Shown here in pieces: positions 46,280-57,253 of a DNA stretch of 64,000 bases (position 1 is its first letter; each line of letters starts with the position of its first letter). The stretch spans positions 11,678,160 through 11,742,159 of the forward strand of contig NC_068571.1 in assembly GCF_025698545.1 (NCBI RefSeq). The letters are read 5' to 3'. This DNA is from Gossypium raimondii (taxonomy: Eukaryota > Streptophyta > Magnoliopsida > Malvales > Malvaceae). Below the pieces are notes generated by a model. That model was not told the DNA's origin and did no database searches. It worked only from the letters and a program-made list of their open reading frames with translations. Position numbers and translations under genes: made by a program.

Positions 46280-47235
46280 TTACGGAGCTTTGCACCAACA
46301 GGCAAAAATTAACTGGAAATTAAAGAGTAAGAGTTGGTGAAAATGTATCTGCGGTATTGCAGCGGAAGATGTCGACAAAATGTAAAGACAAGGGCATGTT
46401 TGCAATACCATGCAAAATAGGCCACTTAGGAATTAAAAAAAGCTATGTGTGATTTAGGAGCCTCCATAAATGTAATGCCTTTTTCTATTTATGAATCATT
46501 TAGCGTGGATTTTTTGATGAAAACAGGTGTTATCATTCAATTAGTAGACAGGCCTATTATGCATCCTAAAGGAGTTCTTGAGGATGTATTAGTGAAAGCC
46601 AATAGACTTATCTTTCCTGTGAACTTTTATGTGATCAAATGGGAAGAGGATAACGCTCCTCGGTCTCAGACATCTTGTTGGGGAAATATTGCCTTAGTAC
46701 TGCAAATACTAAGATTGACGTGCGTAGCGAAACCCTCACGATGGAGTTTGACAGCGAGATAGTGAAGTTTAATGTTTATGAAGCTATTAGTCACCTGAGT
46801 GAAATTTTGAACGTAAACCGTGCCGACATAATTGACTCATTAGTAGAAGAAACTTTTGAGTCACCTTATAAAGATAAACTTGAAACATTGTTTGATGATA
46901 ATTTCGATTCAAGATCTATTTATGAATCTATTAATGAATTATTGGCTCCTATAAACACTAAAATTTTACCTTCATTTGTGCAGGCACTAGATCTGAAATT
47001 AAAACCACTTCTTGAGGATCTCAAACGGGCATTTTTGGAGAATGATGAGACCATTGTCGACTTAGAAGGGATTAACCCATTGACATGCACACATAATATT
47101 TTTTTGGAGGAAAATACGAAACCGAAGCAAGAGGCGCAAGGACGATTGAACCCAAATATGGTAGATGTGGTAAAAAAGAAGAATTTCCAAGCCCATACGA
47201 TCAAAAGAATTCAGCTGGAACAACCCCAAGACTAG
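46280..47235 (+). pseudogene. Athila-like protease and the beginning of RT, truncated
   Basis: 46445-46762 holds an aspartic protease of Athila type: CDLGASINVMPFSIYESF, KTGVIIQLVDRPIMHPKGVL, EDVLVKANRLIFPVNFYVIK. After a frameshift near 46680 the open stretch 46675-47235 continues TANTKIDVRSETLTMEFDSE, IVKFNVYEAISHLSEILNVN and the pre-RT segment ICTHRIFLEEN-like (TCTHNIFLEENTKPKQEAQG RLNPNMV). The match to pol then ends abruptly near 47190 and the frame stops at 47233. RT, RNase H and integrase are absent. Confidence 0.8.
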
Positions 47236-48239
47236 TTAGGGTGTCAAGCTAACGACGTTAAACAAGCGTTTGTTGGGAGGCAACCCAATTTTATTTTTAT
47301 TTATATATATTTTTTATTTTATTTTTTTATTTTTATTTTCTTGCATGTTAATAAATTTTATTATTTTTTCTTATATCCAAGAAAAACGGTGAGAAGAAAA
47401 ATTAAAATTGAAACGACATCTTGAAGGAATGTGTATGTTTTAGGAAAACCCTATATTCTACCCTAACACAGGTAGGAATCGTGCATCCCTGCTTTAAACT
47501 CACCCAAACCTATGCCCAAACACCCACCTTATAGCCATACATCCTTTCCCTTACACTTTCAAACCCTAATTTTTCACCCATATTCACCCAAAACTCCCTC
47601 AAGTCACTGTTAGTCCTCTCTCTCACCCCCACCGACACTTTTCAAATCACCATGGCTAGAAATAGGAGCCAAACCACAACCTTCCCCTCATTCCTCTCCT
47701 TTACGCGACACCAAACCTTCCCCTCCTTGCAGCTATGCTTGAACGACAGTGACTATATGGGGTGGTTTTCTAAACCCTTTTACTTTCACCTATTTGTTTC
47801 TTCTTCTTCTTCTTCTTCTTTTTCCTTCTTCTTGCTATGTAATCGGGGTGGGGTGTTTGGTTGTCATCCCTCTTCGCGTCAAAAGGTTCAATATATTCTG
47901 AAGAAAAGAACAAACAAAAAAAGTAAAAAGTAAAAAAATATTTAAGAATAATAAATTGCATTTGGGGACTAAGGGTGGAAACAAATAGGGTGTCTTGGTA
48001 AGTTTAGTAAATTACTTAATTTTCATGAAACAATCCAAGTCGATTTAATTTTTGTGTGTTTAAGCTGGAATGTTTTTTTAGTTTTACTAAAAACAAGCTA
48101 AAGGTTCTCTTTATTTTTATATGCATTATGCCTAATTTTTATAAAACTTTGGAGTGATACTTCTTTCACGGTAAAATCTAAATTACACAATGAATAAGAA
48201 CCATACTTGAGGACAAGCATGGGCTAAGTAGGGGGAATA
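47236..48239 (+). other. Athila-like 3' internal region
   Basis: Begins GTTAGGGTGTCAAGCTAACG and GGGAGGCAACCCAA, the usual sequence after Athila pol. A short open stretch at 47652-47933 (MARNRSQTTTFPSFLSF) could be a remnant of an extra 3' ORF, but I cannot identify it. It includes a TTC microsatellite at about 47801-47822. The polypurine tract GTAGGGGGAATA at 48227-48239 precedes the LTR. Confidence 0.6.
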
Positions 48240-49507
48240 TGATAATACTTTCAAATGATATACTTTTATGCGTTAATTGCATATATATATTTTGAGTAAG
48301 ATTCTACTAAATTGTGCTTTTTATGGTTTTTTTATCTTGTAGGGACTAAATTGAAAGAAAAAGGAAATTTGAGGACAAAAAGCGTTAATTTAAAAATAAA
48401 ATGGGCCAGCATGCGAAATAGGAAAGAAGTGGTGCCAAAGATACAAAGTGTGAAAGACTTGGGGGCAAAAATTCAAAAAAGAGATTTATAAACATAAGAC
48501 TCCATTTAAATTTAAATTTTATTAGGATTATTATTTAGATTTAATTTCAACTTTTATTTTTATTTATCTTTTAGAGTTTAAATAGGAACAAACTAGGTTT
48601 TCTTTGTACTATAAATAGGGGATAGAGTGACAACAATTTGCACTCATCTTTTTTATAAAAACTCGGTCTCCCTAAAGCTCTTAGCTTTGGTTCCTTTTAT
48701 TATTCAATAAAATTTCATTTGATTAAACTTATTTCTTTTTTCCAAAAAAACATGAGCCACTAAACTCATCTAGCTAAAAGTTGCCGAGATTCCACAAAAA
48801 AGGTTTATGAGGCTTAGAATCCGCACCTAGCCTTCTCAACGAGTTTTTATCGTTTCTCCGCATTACGAGACTGACGCTTCCGTCCATGTCTTTCTAAAAG
48901 TGATCTTTTCATCTTGTGCAAAGGCGGCCGTTTTGTATGTTTTGGGAAGGTTGCACAATCGGTTCGTTAGCTTACTACGTTAGTGGTTGTCGAGCCCAAA
49001 AGACAAAATGGCGTGGCATTCGCCATTGAGAAATGATGATCTAGTGTAAGACAGTCCCACAAAAGTGACGGTTGGCTAGAGTCAGGTTCTTCTAAATCGT
49101 AAGTCTAAAATCTAAGTGGAGCTAGTGGTCATAGGTGTCCTCTTCCACTATAACTGGCTTATTTTGTCATGAGAATGATCACCTAAAAGCCTAGGATTGA
49201 ACCCAAGGAGGATCGAGATAACTGGAGGCTGGAACCCCTCAAATCGAAGAACCCCTTCTCTCTATTTTGTTTAGTTTTACAATTTCAATTTTAATTTATA
49301 CAATCTCAATTCGTCCATATTTTTAATTCTGTCTTTTTTTATTTTTTTCAGTACGCCGTTTTTCTTGGGCACAACTGTGCCCAGGATCTCGAGGAACAAG
49401 AAGTTGTGCAAATCTAGTCCCTAAAGATTTGACCCTACTTCCCTTATACTATTCTTTTCGTTATTTTATAGGGATAAATTATTTTTTGTGCTTCCAACGG
49501 CACACGA
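48240..49507 (+). repeat. 3' LTR of the Athila-like element
   Basis: TGATAATACTTTCAAATGAT ... CCAACGGCACACGA. TATA box ATAAATAGGGG at about 48611. It differs from the 5' LTR by scattered substitutions and small indels. Confidence 0.85.
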
Positions 49508-49512
49508 AGCTT

Positions 49513-51127
49513 AGCGAAAAGCTTCATATTTTTATTCTGCTTTTGCAAAACTACATTATTTGTATCCTCACTGGCTTTATACCTTTAGATATTTGGGCTA
49601 CAGGATCAAAAACTCCACGAATTTAATTGTACTTTAGTTGCATATTTCTATTTTGAACAATCTATTCCATACCTATATTTCTCAATAGACTTATTTAAGA
49701 TCCTCCTTTTAATTCATTATTTCCACAATAATATTGCATGCAAAAACATTGTCGAGCACTTTTATTATCGGTTCGACATTTTCTCAAATTGACATAACTT
49801 ATTGAGATATCTTATTTTCACTATTTTAATCTTCAGTTTCGGGTACTTGAATCTCTTCTTGAGTTTTACTTATTAGTTATGTCTCGGGTTTCATCTAGAA
49901 CCCCTGCCTCCATTATATGACCATTTTGAATGTTTACTCCTTTTATTTTATGAGGATTTTTATCTTTGGAACCGACCAGTCTTCCACGCTTCAGGCGTGG
50001 ATTACTTTCTTTTGCATTAATAGTTTTCCCTATTGGGACATCAATTTGTATTGGAGCATTTTTAGTTGATATGTGAGATTTAATGAATTTGATAGTGGAT
50101 TTATAAAATGAATAATCTGTTGAACTTCTAGTTCACATTGCTTTTTACGAGGATCTTAGACATTGATAATTTATTTTAAGTACTTTATTAATCCAACTTT
50201 TTATTCTCTCCCCCTAATATTTGGAAAACTAACAACTCATGTCATAACTAAATCTTGAATTAATGGCTCAAAAATATTTAATAATATAAGGAGACTCATA
50301 TAAATATGCATTCTCAATCTTTTATGATGACCCATCTTTGTGCATTATGGTGGAGCAATTGGAACATATATTGCACATCCAAAAATTCTAATATGGCAAA
50401 TATTTGGCTCTTGACCAAAAATCAATTGTAATGGGAAGTATTTATAATTTATTGGCTTGACGCATACAACATGTAATCAATACAATCTCATGATGAAATA
50501 GGAAGTTTTGTTCTCATAAGTAATGGTTTAGCTATTAGTTGGAGGCATTTGATAAACGATTCAGCTAAATCATTTTGTGTGAACATGAGCTACATAATGT
50601 TCAACTTTTATCCCTATTGACATACAATAATTATTGAATGCTTGGGATATAAACTCACCAACATTAGCAAGATGAACTGTTTTAATTGCATGATCTGAAA
50701 TTAATTATTTAAATAAGCAATCTTGCAAACAACAGGTTGCAAGTTGATAACACATATGTGATTATTTTTTAGATGCGTCTACCAAAATCATATAATATCA
50801 GAACAATCCACATGGTGGATGAATGAACCCATATTCGTTTCAGAAATGCAAGACATTAAATATCAACTTTAGCTAGTGAGTTTCTAATAATCAATTTTCA
50901 TTGAAAACAAGCAACAAATGAGAATTCTTTAAATTAAAGAATCTTCTGGTTCTTTAATAAATGTCCATATGAATTCTCAATTAATTTTGGCATCATATAT
51001 GATCCAAGATGGTCTAACTGGTCACACCAAGTAGTAAATAAATTTGTATCACTAAACTTCTGGTTTACTTTAACATGCATTTCAATTGTACTAATAATGT
51101 CAATATAAATTGTGACAAATCGATACT
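49513..51127 (-). pseudogene. Outermost copia continued: integrase and gag-pre-integrase region, degenerate
   Basis: Continuation of the copia cut at 39195. The clearest domain is at 51000-50934 on the minus strand: TTWCDQLDHLGSYMMPKLIE then NSYGHLLKNQKIL, the GAG-pre-integrase block of Ty1/copia (usually WHDRLGHPG...). Upstream parts (gag, 5' LTR) are missing because the gypsy element starts at 51128. Heavily mutated between 49513 and 50900. Confidence 0.6.
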
Positions 51128-52189
51128 TGTAACACCCCAAACCTGGCTTGGACGTTATGGCTGAATCTGGCGATGTCACATGATATTGCGTTTCAAACCA
51201 TATTATTGCTAAAATCATTTTTCGTTTAGAACTAATCATTATCTTTCATAAATTCTCAAATCATGATTCATTTCCAAAACGCTATACTTTGCGGAAGCTT
51301 TTAAAATAGTTTGTGTGTGCATGGTATTTTGATAAAACATTTATCTCTTTTGAAAACTCGAGTTTTACCTACTTCTAGCAGATATAACCAAAAAATAGTA
51401 TAAAATCCAAATTTTAGGTAAAAATCCATATAGGCCATTATTACAGAAAAATACCCCAAAATAAAACTTAAAATTGTAAATAAGTATCAAATAGCAAAAA
51501 GGAGTCGTGTGGCCACCGCTGAGTCCTCTGTCGCATCGATCCACCTATGTTTGGAGATTACTTGTACATATTAAACAGAAGGGGTGAGTTTACGTAAACT
51601 CGGAGTGTAATCCCCATGCAAAAAAACAACCAATAACAGATAATCTCAGTTTGGGCCTAAGCTCTTTTTAGTATCAGTATCAGTATCAGTTTAGGCCTAA
51701 GCCCATTTCAGTATTAGTAAGCATTAGGGCCTTAGCCCATGACAGTACAGTAACAGTGACTTTTATGCAATTATAAAATCCTACCCAACCAGCATCTACA
51801 GTCTATCTTCGTCCAGCCCAACATTCCATGTAGGGATATAACTAACCCACCCAACCTTACACTCTAAATAGTACCGAATACGACACTAGTTAGTAGTTGC
51901 AGCTGAGCTTCCAGTAAGTTAAGCTTTAAGCATTTCAGTACACTTCCACCAATTAATATCAATCCCCAACCCAATGCAATTCATCATACAGTCATGTCAT
52001 GGTATCATGTATAATCAGTATAATGTATATATCATGCTCAACATACAAACATACATATCTATCTCATATAGGCATATAACAATCTTTCAATCATTTCAGT
52101 CAATTACGTGTCATGGTAACCTTACCGACCCTACAGTGGTTCATAGTCGACTTGGGCGACCCGTACACCTTAGCAGTCAAACAGTGAAA

Positions 52190-52380
52190 ATGGGCCCATA
52201 GGCCCATGTTGCATTCCCATGTAGGCCCACACGCTCATGTGGCCCACACGGCCCAAAATGTCCTTGGCCCAATAAATTCAAAACATATGTGTAGTTCACC
52301 CATGTGGGCCCACATGCCCATGAGGCCCACATGGCCCAACTCGGCTCAGCCCATGAATCGCACATGGTTAGCCTCATCGA
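52190..52380. repeat. Irregular GGCCCACATG-type repeats in the LTR
   Basis: About ten words of the type GGCCCACAYG or CATGTGGGCC in both orientations, in CG-richer sequence than the surroundings. Open frames here on both strands are by-products of the repeat. Confidence 0.6.
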
Positions 52381-53310
52381 TCACACGTCCGTGTTCGGTT
52401 ACAGGGCCTACCACATATCGCTCCCGTGCACGTGCGGCGTAGCTAGTCCCATTATTCAGCTTTTTGCCGACTAGCATTTTTAGTGACGTGATTACACACC
52501 TGAAACGTTTTTTATGCTAACGCCACCACGATCACTCTAGCACCCTAAAACGTCAACTAGAGTTTAGAACAGATTTAATCACAAACGAAAAGCGGTAGTC
52601 AAATAGACAAAATCAACGGTTATACAAAAACTCTTTTACCCTTAACACTTCAACGATCCAACTACAAATCAATGCTATAACAGCCCCAGTCCACCTAATT
52701 CCTTGCTGTCAAAGAAGAAAGTAACCCTCTAATTAGTTACTTTTAATCGATAATTAATCAAAATTTGGTGAGGTATACCAAACTATAATCATAATAGAAA
52801 CCTTACCTTCGGTTAATCAACAGAGATCCTAAACACTTAAATCGTTGAAGACCACTATTTAGCCTCTTGATTAACACCTAAAACCAACCGAAACCCCTCT
52901 TAATCAATTAATAAGCAAAAGAATCGATAGTCTAAAAATAGTTCCAAGCTTACCAACCATGCACAACATAACGATATGCAATCTCGAACAATAGAATAGA
53001 AAAACGCAAGTGAAAGAGGAAAAAAATACCAATTAAAATTTCGGCAGCAACAATGAGGAGTTGAGGGAGGAAAAATGACAGAAAATAGGGAAGAAAAGAA
53101 AAAGAAAATGGTGGAGCAAAAAGAAAAGAGGAAAAAAAACTATGCCAAATGACCGAAATTGTGAGAAAGAGAAGTGAGAGCTGAAATTATCAGTCCACCA
53201 AATTCGGATAACTCCACAATTCATATTTTCCTCCTAAAATAACTCCAACACTCCAATCCCATATTTTCCTTTGATGTAAAAGCTAGTCAGAGAGCAAAAA
53301 TTATCCCCTT

Positions 53311-53385
53311 TGCCCATGCAGGGACTCGAACTCCAGACCTCTTGCAACATTAACACTCCACTTAACCACTAGACCAGTTGGCCCA
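53311..53385 (-). other. tRNA-like sequence with A-box and B-box inside the LTR
   Basis: On the minus strand: GGCCAACTGGTCTAGTGG TTAAG (A-box-like TGGTCTAGTGG at 53376-53366), a spacer, then GAGTTCGAGTCCCTGCATGG (B-box-like GTTCGAGTCC at 53331-53321). Spacing of about 35-45 bases fits an RNA polymerase III internal promoter. It does not fold as a full tRNA by eye and lacks a clear anticodon arm, so I do not call a tRNA gene. Confidence 0.6.
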
Positions 53386-53474
53386 TTTTGACATATTTCA
53401 CCAATATTTATTTATAAGCCTACTATTTAGAGATAGAGGTTTGTTCAATTAAAAATTTTTTTTTCCTAAGTCAA

Positions 53475-53516
53475 GGCTTGAACCCAATACTTCCTAGACA
53501 CTCCTAGAACACATAA
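53475..53516 (-). other. B-box half of a second tRNA-like sequence, split by the solo LTR
   Basis: Minus strand GGGTTCAAGCC at 53485-53475 fits the B-box consensus. If the insert at 53517-56792 and its duplicated CATAA are removed, the sequence joins to TACTTCAGTGGTT at 56808-56796, an A-box-like word at the right distance. Confidence 0.45.
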
Positions 53517-56500
53517 TGTAATAGCCCGATTTTAGGCCTAGTTGGAACAGCGGTTTCTGGACCAAAAATTTGACAAGGAAAATTTTATTTTTATTATATT
53601 TTTATGGTCTACAATTTCATGGAATGATTTCATGAAAATTTCGTTCAAAAATTTCGACGTTTGGGCACTCAATTTAGCTAAAAGGACTAAATTGTAAAAA
53701 GTGAAAAAGTTGAGTTCTACATGTTAGAAGTGTCCAATTGTTATGAAACTTTAAATTGGAGGTCCTTAAATGGTAATTAGACCATTGGTTAACATTTTGG
53801 ATAAAAATGGATAAGAGATAGGTGAAATAGGAAATTTTTAAGTTGGGGGCATTTTGGTCATTTAGTAATTAAAAGAATTAAAAAGGCTAAAATAGCCAAA
53901 AATTTGTCCATCTTCTCCATGGTGAACGAAATCTGCAAGGGGGAAGCCATATTTAGGGTTTTCAAGCTTCCAATCTCCAAAGTAAGTGATTCCAAGCCCC
54001 GTTTTTAATGTTTTTTTTACGTTTTTAGAGTCCTAGTAACTTGATTTAGCTTCTTCTAGCAATAATTTAACCTAGGGTTCATATTTGGAAAAATACTCAT
54101 AGGTGAAATGTGTTTATTTTGATGTTTTATGGTAGAATATGAAGCTTAAAATTATGTTAAATAACTTTTGTTAGCCAATTTTAAGTGAAAACGATTAAAT
54201 TAACATAATCGGTAAAAATACCTAATGTTCATAAGTAAGTGTTAGAGTGAGAATTTGATGCTTCCATAGAAGGGAAAAATGTTCAGCATGTCATAAAACA
54301 TAATAAAAAGAAATAAAGTTTAATTTCTGAGCTTAGGGGAAAAATCGTAATTTTGTGGAACTTTAGGGGCAAAATGTAATTTTTCCAAAATGTGATTTTT
54401 GGACTGGATTGAATAATGTGAGTGTTAAATAAGTTAAATGTGTTATTATAAGTCAAGAAATACAAGGAATTGACTTTGATTAGTGAAAAAGAAAAAATGA
54501 GAAAAAGTGAGAAATTTCCCGATTGAACATTAGGAATAAAAAGTGATACGAATAAAGTGACAGAAATGATCACATGTGTGGCATGGACTGTGTGTAGGCC
54601 ACTATGTGAAAGTGAAAGTGATGGTCACATGTGTAGTACTATGTGCAGGGTACTATGTCTACCAGAATGATAGGTTGCATGTGTAGTACTATGTGCAGGC
54701 TACTATGTGTACCGTATAGCTTCGATCACGTGTGTAGTACTATGTGCAGGCTACTACGTGTACCGGATAGTGATGGTCACATGTGTAGTACTATGTACAG
54801 GCTACTATGTGAACCGGTATCATTAATTATAAGGTGGTTGCTATGTGCTGATCCCACCGGATATTATTGATTACAAAGGGTGGTTGCTGTGTGCTAAATC
54901 CACCGTGTATCTGTTATTGTTCCGAAGTGTTCATCGGGAAATTGACTAAGTGAAAATACATGAGATCATGCAACGATTAAGTGTGATTGAATGATGAATA
55001 TATGTGTGGAATTGAATTGCGTAATGATTGAAAGTGAAAAAGTGAAATTATGAAAAGTAAAATTAGCAACAAAACAGTTTTGGACAAGAATAATAGTGTG
55101 ATTTTGAAAATCACCAAAATGGTAGAAATTTAATTAGAGAGTTAATAAGATATGAAATAAAAGCTTAATGAGTCTATTTTTACATAAAAAATAGAGCAAG
55201 AAAAATAGTTATATATTTTGAGATATTTGAATTTTAGTGAGGTAGGGTCGGATTTATTTGAAATCCCTGCTCGACTTTAGAAAATAATTAAAATTTTAAA
55301 AATAATTATGAGTTATAATTTATATTCTTAGAATCTTTTATGAGTTTATTTTCAAAGGAAACAAACAAAAATATCATTTGAATTCTGTACAATGAGATAA
55401 TTCATTTTTAGTGAAGAGAGGTCAGAGATGTTGAACAGTGAAACATGGGTGACATTAAAGAATAAACTGTACTAATTGGCTAAGCCAAAAATTATGAAAT
55501 ATTTATGGTAAGAAGATATGTGAGTTTAGTTTCAGGGAAAATTAACGGAACTTAATTTGGAGTTCTGTAGCTCTGGAGAAAAATAATGTAGTGACTATAA
55601 CTCGACTAGACAACTTTGAATTTAAATATAAGTGAATAGTGAAATTATGTATGATGCTATTTAAGCATGTTATATACATAAAGGATGTGGGATGGAGAGG
55701 AGGAGGAGGACAATAAAGTATATGAATGAATTGTGTATAATTGGTTAAATGTCTGATTATAATCGATAAATGTTGAAATAGGAGTGATGCTTATATTGGT
55801 GTGTTATTGGTCATGGTAAGCTCATTAGAGAAAATAAAGTTTCATAGCATATGCGTGTGGTATATTTGGCATGAAATGATGTCATGAGTGGCTCATGAAT
55901 TAACTCATGTTGGTAAGTTGATGCATAATTATAGTATTCAAATATATACATATTTGTAATATTTTGCTATGTGATTCAGAAAAAGGGGAACAAATAGCAT
56001 ACTGAAAATTCGGCCATGATGCTAGGTTATGTTAAAGCAGTGTTTTATGGTATATCTTAAGTAATGGAATGTTATGAATTTTGAGATTAATTTGATAGTC
56101 AAATAAATGACAAATGAATTGATTGTGTATTCGTAATTTTGAAATATGCTTAGTATATGAAACGTAATAATATATGCTTGAATAAACTTTAAGTATTCGA
56201 ATGACATGGATTTGATGGTGATAAGATTCGAACATTGAATTCATGAAGCACAGGTGATGTATTATTGTTGTGTGATAACTTGGTTCGAGAAATTGGTTAG
56301 GTAAATGGTAAGTGAAAGCATTTATGGATATAGAAGAAAATTTGGAGTGAATATGAAATTTAGCTCAATTAAATGATTTCATCAATTAAACATTGTGTAT
56401 ACCAGAATGTGTTAGTGAATTACATATTCGTAAATTGACATTCGAGGTTCAGTTAGTGATATATGAAAATAACATGAAAAGATTTATGATTGTGATTAAT

Positions 56501-56792
56501 ATTGATTCTGACTTAAAGTGGATTCTTCAATATTGGATTGATTTAACGGATATATTAAGCATATGAATGGGTATGTATTGAGCCACGTAAACCCTAACTA
56601 GCGACTCGAGGATAATAATTTGAAAGTTTTAAATTTGGATGAAATTTTATAACTCGGTTTAGTATGTTTATAAGTGTATTTATTTTGCTAATGCATCGTA
56701 CCTTATTCCAGCGTAGAATACGGGTAAGGGGTGTTACAATGTGACATTACCAGATTCGGCTCTAATGTTTAGGTCGGGTTTGGGGTGTTACA
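53517..56792 (+). mobile_element. Solo LTR of a related gypsy family inserted in the 3' LTR
   Basis: 3276 bases, TGTAATAGCCCGATTTTAGG ... GGTTTGGGGTGTTACA, flanked by a perfect 5-base duplication CATAA (53512-53516 and 56793-56797). No primer site, purine tract or coding sequence inside, so it is a solo LTR left by LTR-LTR recombination. The last 53 bases (56740-56792) match the terminus of the surrounding element in reverse orientation. An internal GGGGTGTTACA at 56729-56739 is a second LTR-end-like sequence. Confidence 0.8.
54567..54825 (+). repeat. Tandem repeat, about 5 x 51 bp, in the solo LTR
   Basis: Units of about 51 bases centred on CACATGTGTAGTACTATGTG and CAGGCTACTATGTGTACCG. The period is a multiple of three, which creates a repetitive open frame at 54643-54870 that I do not regard as a gene. 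GGTGGTTGCTRTGTGCTRAT repeats follow to 54900. Confidence 0.8.
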
Positions 56793-56870
56793 CATAACCA
56801 CTGAAGTAGACATATATTTGTGTCACAAACACACAAAAATAGATGTATATAGGATTTTTAAGGTGTTACA
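56793..56870 (-). repeat. 3' LTR of the Tekay-like element, first bases
   Basis: On the minus strand the LTR begins TGTAACACCTTAAAAATCC, preceded by the purine-rich TAGCGGGTAGAGT. It continues, after the solo LTR, at 53511. Confidence 0.75.
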
Positions 56871-56914
56871 ACTCTACCCGCTAAAAGAAAATTTCGACCT
56901 CGAAATTTTACCTA

Positions 56915-57253
56915 TCAAAACAGATGAGGATACTGTTGTCGCATCGCATCCTTAGGCTCCCACATGGCCTCCTCAGAGCTATGATTACGCCGAAAAACTT
57001 TAACAAATGGGATAGATTTTCTTCTTAGAACCTTTACATCTCGCTCCAATATCTGAACTGGCTCCTCCTCAAAAGTTAGATCTGGTCTAACCTCAATGTC
57101 CTCTACTAGAATAATATGTGTGTGATCAGAGCAGTAGCGCCTCAACATAGACACGTGAAACACGTTGTGAATCTGATCCAATTCCGGAGGTAATTCCAAC
57201 TGGTAAGCAACTGGTCCTACTCGCTTAAGCACACGGTGAGACCTTGCGACCAA
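56915..57253 (-). pseudogene. Chromodomain and end of integrase
   Basis: Open stretch reading RVGPVAYQLELPPELDQIHN and VFHVSMLRRYCSDHTHI, then the chromodomain-like PVQILERDVKVLRRKSIPFV and AMWEPKDAMRQQYPHLF. In intact elements this domain directs integration to particular chromatin. A frameshift separates it from integrase at about 57240. Confidence 0.8.

Larger units (their letters stand above)
39196..49507 (+). mobile_element. Athila-like Ty3/gypsy element, internally deleted, carrying a nested copia
   Basis: LTRs at 39196-40466 and 48240-49507 start TGATAATACT and end near CACACSA. A probable 5-base duplication flanks them (GGCTT 39191-39195, AGCTT 49508-49512, one mismatch). The primer site TTGGCGCCGTTGCTGGGGA fits tRNA-Asp, as in Athila/Tat elements. 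Gag and protease of Athila type are present, but RT, RNase H and integrase are almost wholly deleted near 47190. A copia inserted at 42212-46274. Confidence 0.85.
51128..53516 (-). repeat. 3' LTR of the Tekay-like element, main part
   Basis: Begins on the plus strand TGTAACACCCCAAACCTGG. With 56798-56870 it makes an LTR of about 2.46 kb once the solo LTR and its duplication are removed. It includes AGTATC microsatellite copies at 51670-51700, a GGCCCAC-rich block at 52190-52380 and tRNA-like sequences at 53311-53385 and 53475-53516. Confidence 0.8.

Noticed and set aside
47652..47933. Open frame MARNRSQTTTFPSF... with a serine run
   Set aside because: Serine run comes from a TTC microsatellite; no recognisable family. 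Mentioned only as a possible remnant in the Athila 3' region.
52177..52442. Open frames on both strands rich in W, G, P and H
   Set aside because: By-products of GGCCCAC repeats in an LTR.
53311..53385. True tRNA gene
   Set aside because: A-box and B-box words are present, but a full cloverleaf with anticodon arm is not evident; kept as tRNA-like only.
54643..54870. Repetitive open frame MQGTMSTRMIG...
   Set aside because: Produced by a 51-bp tandem repeat, a multiple of three; no relation to a protein family.
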